Positions 57,096-64,000 of a stretch of DNA of 64,000 bases are shown here, piece after piece. The DNA is from an uncultured SAR86 cluster bacterium (lineage in GTDB: Bacteria; Pseudomonadota; Gammaproteobacteria; Magnimaribacterales; D2472), in NCBI GenBank assembly GCA_943788515.1, contig CALSQM010000001.1, positions 1 to 64,000 on the forward strand, read 5' to 3'. The notes beneath the pieces are model-generated. The model made no database searches. It was not told the DNA's origin and was given only the letters and a program-made list of their open reading frames with translations. Within the stretch, counting starts at the first letter, position 1. Each line of letters begins with the position of its first letter. A program made the translations under genes and the position numbers.

Positions 57096-57128
57096 AAGTA
57101 ATACTTAGATTTATATATATTAAAGATT

Positions 57129-57948
57129 TTAAATTTTACCGTGCAAATAAGCAAGCGCACCAATTGCATTTGCATATTCCATATTTGGTTTATACTCGCT
57201 ACTAACCCCAGCAAGTCCAAGTCTTTGATCTATTGCATCTCTTACAGATTTTAGTAAGGGTATCCTTCCAACAAAGTATACTTTAGCTAACTCCCACCAA
57301 TAACGCATTTAAATACGCTACAGTACCAATAACCTCACCAGTCATATTGGTCAAAGCTGCTGCAATATCATTTATGTTGTAATTCTTATCATCTCTTGCT
57401 TTTACAAAATTTGAAGCTGTAATATCTCTATCTAATCCACCTATATTATTTACAACATCACCAATCAAAAAATCAACATTACCCCTATCACCTTTAATGG
57501 CTTTTTTATTTATTTCATGAGCATCTGAAATATTAATAAGGAGATTTGCAAGACCCTGAAGAGAACCTCCGCCAACAGAAATTCCACCTAGGTGATGAAA
57601 GTTATTAGCTTGATAGTTTATACATGCTGTTCCAGTTCCAGCACTAACAACAACGAAAGTATTGTCTTGAATACTGTAGATATCTTTAGCACCATGACCA
57701 ATTGCCATAACCTCATTAACCTTAGTTATTGAAGCTGATCTAAATACATCCGGAAGATCACTTGATTTGCCTCCAGTTACAGCAATATTTTTTATTTCTG
57801 GTAGGGCTATATCTAGTTTATTAATAACATTATGAAATTTATCAGATATGCTCTTATCTGAAGACATGAATGTATAAAAACGTATTTTACCCTTCATTTT
57901 TATTGCAACATCAATATTAGATATTCCAAAATCGATACCGATGTCCAT
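57129..57948 (-). pseudogene. Type II pantothenate kinase-like protein, broken by one frameshift
   Basis: The track ORF (57283-57948) shows an actin-like ATPase fold: GIDFGISNIDVAIKMKG (phosphate 1), VVVSAGTGTACIN (phosphate 2) and FHHLGGISVGGGSLQGLANLL, as in Staphylococcus CoaW and the PanK II group, which start coenzyme A synthesis. The ORF stops prematurely at VGVS. Deleting one base near 57289 continues in frame as VGVAKVYFVGRIPLLKSVRD and ends IGALAYLHGKI, the family's C-terminal (adenosine) region. Full length about 272 residues. Type II kinases are less common in gammaproteobacteria than CoaA or CoaX. Confidence 0.78.
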
Positions 57949-57950
57949 AA

Positions 57951-60332
57951 TTAATTATGAGAATTAATTTCTTTATTTCTTTCCATTAAATCTTTCATAA
58001 GGTTTTTTGGATTACTATTACTAGCGTTTGGTCGAAGTCTTGCTGGTATCATTCTTTGAGGATAATAGTTATTTTCAATATCTACATCAGCTATTTCCCA
58101 AAAGGGATCAGCAATAATAGACTTAATTTTAATTGTAGATCTTTTAAGCCATTTAGCTTCAATTGGATTTTTTCTCCAAATCTCTGCGGGTATTTTTAAT
58201 AACTCGCTGGTACCATCTTCGTAGTTTATTTGAAGGGGGATTGGCATAACCAGACCGCCAATATTCTTAAAATCTAAAATGTAATAGAATTCACCTTTAT
58301 CAACAGCGCCTACCAGTGCCTTTTTCTTCCATTCAGGGTCACTGTTATTTCTATCATAAAGGTCATCAAGAATTTCTTCATAATCAGTCATTTCTCTTTT
58401 TGAAGGAGTAAATTCATCATATTCATCATATATATCCAGCAGTTCCGGTCTGAGTTTTACTCGCTCTTCTATGCCCTCAGATATGTTTCTCTCATCAAAA
58501 AGCATTTTTGGCTCATTATTAAAGTCTTCTCGATCTTTTTTAAGATTTTCAGATGGATTAAGCGTATCTAATGTTGCTTCAAAAACATTCTCTAGCGCAA
58601 TGTCTACATGATCTGTTGAGAAGAACCACCCATTCCAAAACCAATCCAGGTCTACACCAGAGGCTTCTTCCATTGTTCTAAAAAAATCATATGGAGTAGG
58701 GCGTTTGAATCTCCATCTATTGCAGTATTCTTTAAAAGCAAGATCAAATAGCTCTCTACCTAAAACCGTTTCTCTAAGAATAACTAATGCAGTTGCAGGC
58801 TTAGCATATGCGTTATTTCCAAACTGCAAGATAGATTCAGAATTTGTCATAATTGGAACCTGATATGAACTTTTCATGTAATCAGTAATCCATCTAGCTT
58901 CACCTCTTCTAGATTTATATTCTATATCCCATTCTTGCTCTGCTAGGTATTGAAGAAAAGTATTAAGTCCTTCATCCATCCATGTCCACTGTCTTTCATC
59001 AGAATTAATAATCATTGGAAAGTAGTTATGACCCACCTCATGAATAACCACTCCTATTAAGAATTTCTTTTCACTTCTTGAATATGTTCTTGTTCCATCA
59101 TCTTCCAGGTCAGTTCTTGGGCCATTAAATGTGATCATTGGATATTCCATACCACCCACTGGTCCGTTAACGCTCTGGGAAGTAGGATATGGGTAATCAA
59201 ATGAGTACTTGGAATAAACCTTCATAGTATGCATTACAGCCTCTGTTGAATACTTAGACCAGAGCGGCTCTCCTTCATTTGGGTAAAATGACATTGCCAT
59301 AACTAAAGGATTTTCAGCTGAATCTTGTTTAAATCCAGCAGCATCCCATATAAATTTTCTTGAGGAGGCCCAAGCAAAATCTCTTACATTGTCAGCTTTA
59401 AATATCCATGTTTTCAGGTCCGAAGATCTAGTTTTTTCATTCTCGTAAGCTTCATCTGGTGTAACTATAAAAATAGGTTTATCTGATTTTTTTGCCTTAT
59501 TAAGTCTCTTTATTTGTTTTTTTGTTAAGACATCTTCAGGATTCTGCAGAACTCCTGTTGAAGAAACAATATGATCTGATGGGGTTGTAATAGAAACTTC
59601 AAAATCTCCAAACTCAAGTGTGAATTCTCCATTACCAATAAATTCTTTATTGTGCCATCCCTCATAATCTGTATATGCTGATACCCTTGGATACCATTGG
59701 GCAACAAGGAAGATGTCATTACCATCCTCAAAAGTTTCATATCCATTTCTAGCTCTTACTGCATTTTCTTCAACTAGCTGGTATTCCCAATCAATTTCAA
59801 TATCAACTGAGTTATTGCTTGTTAGAGCCTCATCTAAATTTACTCTAATCAAAGTTCCAACAAGATGAGTTGAAGCATCTTTGCCATTCACTCTAATTTT
59901 AAGATTTTTTAAACCGCCACCGAATTCATCCATGAAATTATTTTTTCTTAATTCGCCAAACGAAATACTTTTTGTGCTGCCGGTTGTAGCAGTCATATTT
60001 TTAATAGAGTCCTTCTTAAATATATTTTGATCTAATTGAACCCATATATATCGAAGATCTAGAGGTGAATTATTTTTGTATGTAATCACCTCAGACCCTG
60101 ATAGCGATCTATTATCTTCATTAAGAATAATAGAAATTTTATAGTCAGCTTGCTGCTGCCAATATAACTTTCCAGGCTCACCTGTAGCTGGCCTATATTG
60201 ATTAGGATCTGGATATTTTTCTTCTAGCTGTCTAAATTTATCTTCGAATGATCCTTTTGTTTGATGGGCATCATGAGAAAAAGAAAAGACTGAAAAAACA
60301 ACCAATAACATCCCAATAAAATTAATCTTCAT
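57951..60332 (-). CDS. M1-family zinc metallopeptidase, exported
   Basis: A 793-residue peptidase when started at the ATG at 60332 (MKINFIGMLLVVFSVFSFS signal peptide), which I prefer to the track's 60356 because a GAGG lies about 10 bases upstream and the start overlaps the preceding small gene. The zinc site is VIHEVGHNYFP with the third ligand in WMDEGLN 18 residues on (HExxH-18-E), and GPVGGMEYPMI is the exopeptidase-type GxMEN-like motif. No transmembrane anchor other than the signal is seen; probably periplasmic or secreted. It is one base-pair gap from the pantothenate kinase. Confidence 0.9.
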   Translation of the reverse strand: MKINFIGMLLVVFSVFSFSHDAHQTKGSFEDKFRQLEEKYPDPNQYRPATGEPGKLYWQQQADYKISIILNEDNRSLSGSEVITYKNNSPLDLRYIWVQLDQNIFKKDSIKNMTATTGSTKSISFGELRKNNFMDEFGGGLKNLKIRVNGKDASTHLVGTLIRVNLDEALTSNNSVDIEIDWEYQLVEENAVRARNGYETFEDGNDIFLVAQWYPRVSAYTDYEGWHNKEFIGNGEFTLEFGDFEVSITTPSDHIVSSTGVLQNPEDVLTKKQIKRLNKAKKSDKPIFIVTPDEAYENEKTRSSDLKTWIFKADNVRDFAWASSRKFIWDAAGFKQDSAENPLVMAMSFYPNEGEPLWSKYSTEAVMHTMKVYSKYSFDYPYPTSQSVNGPVGGMEYPMITFNGPRTDLEDDGTRTYSRSEKKFLIGVVIHEVGHNYFPMIINSDERQWTWMDEGLNTFLQYLAEQEWDIEYKSRRGEARWITDYMKSSYQVPIMTNSESILQFGNNAYAKPATALVILRETVLGRELFDLAFKEYCNRWRFKRPTPYDFFRTMEEASGVDLDWFWNGWFFSTDHVDIALENVFEATLDTLNPSENLKKDREDFNNEPKMLFDERNISEGIEERVKLRPELLDIYDEYDEFTPSKREMTDYEEILDDLYDRNNSDPEWKKKALVGAVDKGEFYYILDFKNIGGLVMPIPLQINYEDGTSELLKIPAEIWRKNPIEAKWLKRSTIKIKSIIADPFWEIADVDIENNYYPQRMIPARLRPNASNSNPKNLMKDLMERNKEINSHN

Positions 60333-60501
60333 CTTTTTTTTCCTCTTTATGATCATTTTCTATAATATTTTGCTGATTAGATTCTCGAAATCTATTAATT
60401 CTATTATTTCTATTTGTTTGATTTTTTGATGCTTTAATTTTACCTAGATTAAAGAATACGAAGAGTGAAATAGCAGCCATGCCTACCAAATATAAGAGCA
60501 T
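60322..60501 (-). CDS. Small 59-residue membrane protein coupled to the M1 peptidase
   Basis: Missing from the ORF track. Minus strand reads MLLYLVGMAAISLFVFFNLG then a highly polar tail (KIKASKNQTNRNNRINRFRE...) ending HKEEKKDED. One N-terminal transmembrane helix and a charged cytoplasmic or periplasmic tail. Its stop overlaps the M1 peptidase start by 11 bases, so the two are translationally coupled. I recognise no family. Confidence 0.6.
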   Translation of the reverse strand: MLLYLVGMAAISLFVFFNLGKIKASKNQTNRNNRINRFRESNQQNIIENDHKEEKKDED

Positions 60502-60512
60502 TAGACATTTGG

Positions 60513-61319
60513 TTATCTACTTCTTATTTTTGCTAGAAGTCTTAATATTTCTAAATACAGCCATATCAAAGTAACCATTAATGAAAAAGCACCATACCAT
60601 TCCATGTATTTTGGAAGTCCTTTCTCTGCACCTTCTTCAATATAGTCAAAATCGAGAACTAGTGATAAAGATGCAAAACATACAATGCCCAATGAAAGCC
60701 CAATACTCATTAAGGATCCATTAGTTGGCGATAGTAGACTTATGCCCGATCCAAAAAAACTCATAACAAAGCTAACCATATAAAGTATGAATATTCCCCC
60801 AATGCCAGCACCAACCATTAATCTAAAATTTTCAGTTGGTTTTATAAGACCACTTTTGTAACAAACTAATAGAGATGCAAGTATTCCAAAAGTTAACCCA
60901 ATAGCTTGTATAGCTATTCCGTCGTAAAGGTTTTCATACATTAATGAAATCCCCTCCAAGCATAACTCCTTGGACAAGTGCATAAAAAGGAGCTGTAGTT
61001 CCAGCCTTTGATGGGCTTCTAAAAATAGTCACAAGAGCAAGAATAAAACCTAAAATACCAGCGGGCAAGCAAGAGCCGGAATATTCCAACCTACTGCAGC
61101 ACCAGTAAAGCAAAGAGCTAAAAGAATTCCTGTCTTATTAACAGCGCCATCTAAAGTCATAACATCAGTAGATTCAGCAACTGATGATGTTGTCCTGAAA
61201 CCACTGCCAGCATTCATCTCACTGCTAGATTGAGTTCTAAATCCACCTTGATCAAAATTTCTTGAAAATGCAGGATTGCGCGATCTACCAAATCGATTAA
61301 TTGCAGAATGTTTAGACAT
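60513..61319 (-). pseudogene. Bax inhibitor-1/YccA family membrane protein, broken by two frameshifts
   Basis: Track ORFs 61050-61319 and 60513-60983 share one reading frame, with a stretch in another frame between them that reads AGILGFILALVTIFRSPSKAGTTAPFYALVQGVMLGG. The assembled product of about 268 residues has the BI-1 order: VMTLDGAVNKTGILLALCFTGAAVGW, then membrane helices, and the C-terminal LDFDYIEEGAEKGLPKYMEWYGAF ending LRLLAKIRSR. The first shift (near 61075) looks like a missing base or two extra; the second (near 60955, GGGG run) one extra base. BI-1 proteins are calcium-leak channels or protease modulators. Confidence 0.82.
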
Positions 61320-61377
61320 AAATAACTCCTTTAAAATTACTTTTATATATTAAATACTTAAGGCCTTAATAACAAAT

Positions 61378-62415
61378 TTAAAGCTGATGAATCCATTTTC
61401 TTAATAGATCTACAGCCTCAACATGTTGCAGAGCTCTTCCAGATTCAGGCATCATTATTCCTGGATCAAGAGATTGCATTCTATATAACAATATAGATTC
61501 ATCTGGATTTCCAGGAACTATCGAATATTTTAAATTATTACTTGCTCGCCCAGCAGCTATTGGTTTTTTAAAGTAACCTAAGTTTATTTTTCTATTTTCA
61601 GTAAAGTTAAGATAAAGGCCTGTTGTATCAGCAGATCCACCTTCGATATGACAATGACCACAATTAATATCTAAATATGAGCGAGCTCTGGTATCTAAAT
61701 CTTCATTAATATTAGACCAATCCACCATTGAGTTAGTAGAGATATTTTCTGTTATCCAGCCCTGTTGATGCCATTTTAAAAGCTGATTCATTGAGCCATC
61801 AGCATAGCTTATGTCTTTGTTAAGGTTTCTGGCTTTAGGTCCTATGGGAGAAATAGTTTCATTTGATTGATGACATTCTTTACATTGATTGATATTGGGA
61901 ACTCTATACCTAATATCTTGCATTTCACCATATTCATTTATAAATTGAGTTGATATTGTTTTTCCAGCAATACTTTTATATGCATCTGTCTGCTCTTTAT
62001 TCCAAATGTAACTTACATTTTTCCAGCCATCATCATGTCTTATAAGCAATCGAGTTTCTAAAAGCTGAGCATCAAGTTCTGATTCTGGAAAATCGTTAAG
62101 ATATGCAAAGGTTTTTATTAAAACGGATCCAGTTGGAAAATCAAAAACTTCATCTGGATGATATTCTGCAAAGCCACCTGCTGGAACATAAACGAATCTT
62201 AATTTATCAGCATAATCAGAAAATAATGCCGAATTTAAGTCATATGGAAGCACTCCATCAGTTGGTATTTGCTTACTTAAATTAGTAAAAAAACCATAGT
62301 CTGATAATTTTAATGCAACATCTTGGCTTATTACTTTTGAGTGATTAACCTCAGCAGTTATTGAGATTGAAAATATAGCAAAGGCTATAAGAATTAATGA
62401 ATTATAAAGTTTCAC
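61378..62415 (-). CDS. SO2930-family diheme c-type cytochrome (GTG start)
   Basis: A 345-residue periplasmic cytochrome. It has a signal peptide (SLILIAFAIFSISITAE) and two heme c sites, INQCKECHQS (about residue 178) and NCGHCHIEGG (about 252), with distal methionines in IMMPESGRAL. The layout matches the family annotated as SO2930/HNE_0200 (TIGR03806 as I recall), of unknown function and typically beside a parallel beta-helix protein, which is exactly the next gene upstream. The start is GTG at 62415, overlapping that gene's end. Confidence 0.82.
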   Translation of the reverse strand: MKLYNSLILIAFAIFSISITAEVNHSKVISQDVALKLSDYGFFTNLSKQIPTDGVLPYDLNSALFSDYADKLRFVYVPAGGFAEYHPDEVFDFPTGSVLIKTFAYLNDFPESELDAQLLETRLLIRHDDGWKNVSYIWNKEQTDAYKSIAGKTISTQFINEYGEMQDIRYRVPNINQCKECHQSNETISPIGPKARNLNKDISYADGSMNQLLKWHQQGWITENISTNSMVDWSNINEDLDTRARSYLDINCGHCHIEGGSADTTGLYLNFTENRKINLGYFKKPIAAGRASNNLKYSIVPGNPDESILLYRMQSLDPGIMMPESGRALQHVEAVDLLRKWIHQL

Positions 62416-63644
62416 TTAGAACCACTGGAGGGAGGGGAGTTATCTCACCAGAGAATTTTTCATAGCTAGTTTCTATAGGATCAAAAAATGGCAATATGTA
62501 TTTCAATGCGATTAATGGTTAAAAAAGAGGCATCACCATTATCACCAAGTACAATTTTATCTTCCTTGGGCTGGCCAAAGATAATTTGGGGCAAGGGGAG
62601 TATTCCATCCCAAAAAATATCCGGCATGTCCCCACCAGATATTTCAAATAAAATTTTAGCTAACTCACCTGTTTCAAGGTCTGGGTTATATCCAGATTTG
62701 CCAAATCTATTTCCATGAATCTGAATTGATCTTGGGTGAGGATAATAGCTTTCATCATCTGTATCATAACCATAAGTTACAACAGCAATATTTATAGTGT
62801 CATTATCTCCAATGTCATTATCAAATATTTCAACATGTGAATTCGCTTGAATAATAATCCCTGACCCTCTTGGGACCTCTCCAACAATATTCCCCTCAGG
62901 AGCAAAGTTATCTGTATTATTATTCACTGATTTATTATTAAAGACCCTAATATGGTGACCGCCTTGCTGTGGAATATCAGGTAAGTCAAAAACCAATATT
63001 CCGCCTGTGTTATTGGAAGCATAATTATTAAACACATCTGCATAATAGGAATTCTCAATCTCTATTCCTGCTACATTAAATTCAGCAATTGAATTTTTTA
63101 CAATTATATTCTCTGACTGCCCTACATAAATACCAGCGTCAGATGCCCCAATAGCTACACATGAGTCTATAAGTACATTTTTTGATTCGACTGGATATAA
63201 ACCATAGGCTCCATTTTCTGAGCTAGGCCCTCCAGTCCATTCGGTACGAACTCTAATAAAGCTTATTCCATCAACACCTTTAACTTTTATAGCATCCCCT
63301 TTGCATTTTCTACAGCAAAGTCCCTAAGAATTACATTATCAGAGGTTACTGAAAGCCCTTGAGCACCAGAGAGCTGATTTTTAAATGATAAGAACAGTTT
63401 CATCAATTCCCTCGCCTTCTAGAACAAGGTTATTAACATCAATAGAAAGGCTATCTTCAAGCTCATATAGTCCAGCTGATAAGTGAATAATATCACCTGG
63501 GCTGGCAAGAATGAGGGCTTCTTGTATTTCTGTGTAAGGATCCTCAGACGGAGAGATATAAACAGTGCTTGCAAAGCAAACAGTGCTGAGCAGTCCTAGA
63601 CAATAAAGTCTAAATTGCTTCAGGAATATCTTCAAAGCTTTCAA
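62402..63644 (-). pseudogene. Parallel beta-helix repeat protein (partner of the diheme cytochrome), broken by three frameshifts
   Basis: A single exported beta-helix protein of about 413 residues spread over frames. It starts with a signal peptide (LYCLGLLSTVCFAS), YTEIQEALILASPGDIIHLSAGLYEL and VLEGEGIDETVL, passes in another frame through DAIKVKGVDGISFIRVRTEWTG and SDAGIYVGQSENIIVKNSIAEF, then NNYASNNTGGILVFDLPD, and ends in a third frame (KYILPFFDPIETSYEKFSGE). Shifts are near 63400 (one extra T), 63302 (one base missing) and 62510 (one extra base). This is the TIGR03805-type partner of SO2930 cytochromes. Confidence 0.8.
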
Positions 63645-64000
63645 GAGGTTTCTTTAGCTCACCCCAATCACACTCAAAGTCATCTGGAGCATGCTCATAC
63701 TCGAGCAAGCCTAATGCTTCAAATTTTGGTCTTACTGAATCAGTTAATAAACCAATTCTTGATAGATTAGGTATAACTCTTGAGAACAAGAAGTTTCTAA
63801 ACATTTCGAATGACTTTGTATTCATTGAGAATTCTCTTGCTTCTTCTTCTGTCATTTTTAGAAATCTTTGCTCAGCCTTTGTATTTATTAATCTTTCTCT
63901 AGAAATAACACATGCTTCATAAGCAAACTGAGCTCTATCTTCTATTTCTTCTGGAGTTAAAGTTTTGATATAGTCTTCTAAATAGTTAATACCAAAAGTT
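63610..64000 (-). CDS. C-terminal part of an unrecognised protein (5' end outside window)
   Basis: The track starts this at 63855, but the frame stays open to the window edge (TFGINYLEDYIKTLTPEEIEDRAQFAYEACVISRERL), so at least 129 residues of a longer protein are present. It is helical and charged, ending RIGLLTDSVRPKFEALGLLEYEHAPDDFE. Glu- and His-rich helices hint at a ferritin-like or diiron protein, but no full motif is visible here. It overlaps the beta-helix start by 35 bases, so it is probably the first gene of the beta-helix/cytochrome operon. Confidence 0.6.
   Translation of the reverse strand, partial: TFGINYLEDYIKTLTPEEIEDRAQFAYEACVISRERLINTKAEQRFLKMTEEEAREFSMNTKSFEMFRNFLFSRVIPNLSRIGLLTDSVRPKFEALGLLEYEHAPDDFECDWGELKKPLESFEDIPEAI

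Overview
The window looks like a chromosomal segment from an AT-rich, gene-dense marine gammaproteobacterium. Several gene orders are typical of gammaproteobacteria: lptD-surA-pdxA-rsmA-apaH, amgK-murU, rpe then trpEGDC, fis-purH-purD, gshB-tonB-ruvX, dnaG-rpoD and divergent oxyR/katG. Most neighbouring genes overlap by 1-8 bases or sit a few bases apart, which suggests a streamlined genome. SAR86 or a relative is my best guess; this is inference from style and gene content, not a phylogenetic result.

Region 1 (about 1-33 kb) is core metabolism and informational genes, all apparently intact. Folate genes (folB, folK, a pteridine reductase) lie at the left. A long minus-strand block (cca, apaH, rsmA, pdxA, surA, lptD) handles tRNA and rRNA maturation, vitamin B6 and outer-membrane assembly. 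A long plus-strand block follows (two SDRs, amgK, murU, rpe, a DUF192 gene, trpEGDC and a superfamily II helicase). Next come a minus block (outer-membrane protein, coq7, purD, purH, fis, phosphatase) and a plus block (rsmE, gshB, a TonB-like gene, ruvX, dnaG, rpoD). A tRNA-Ile2 and mntR close the region. mntR is divergent from a two-repeat membrane protein resembling the marine manganese importer MntX, with a clear promoter and an MntR-type operator between them.

Region 2 (about 33-64 kb) is more accessory. It holds a GcvT/DmdA-like gene, two paralogous membrane-bound fatty-acid hydroxylases, an amidohydrolase and a sugar locus (GPH transporter, a Gfo/Idh-aldo/keto reductase fusion, a GH3 glucosidase with a PA14 insert). 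It also has a homocysteine methyltransferase behind a SAM-II riboswitch, hflX, a Fur-boxed TonB-dependent receptor, tRNA-Ala, oxyR/katG, cysE, a type II pantothenate kinase, an M1 peptidase, a BI-1 protein, and a diheme cytochrome paired with a parallel beta-helix protein. The pair belongs to a recognised family couple of unknown function.

The most striking global pattern is that seven genes in region 2 are broken by about eleven single-base frameshifts, most of them consistent with one extra base, while region 1 has none. Either region 2 has poorer consensus sequence or these genes are decaying together. A DUF411 remnant with a real in-frame stop lies at the boundary. I saw no CRISPR array, phage or insertion sequence.
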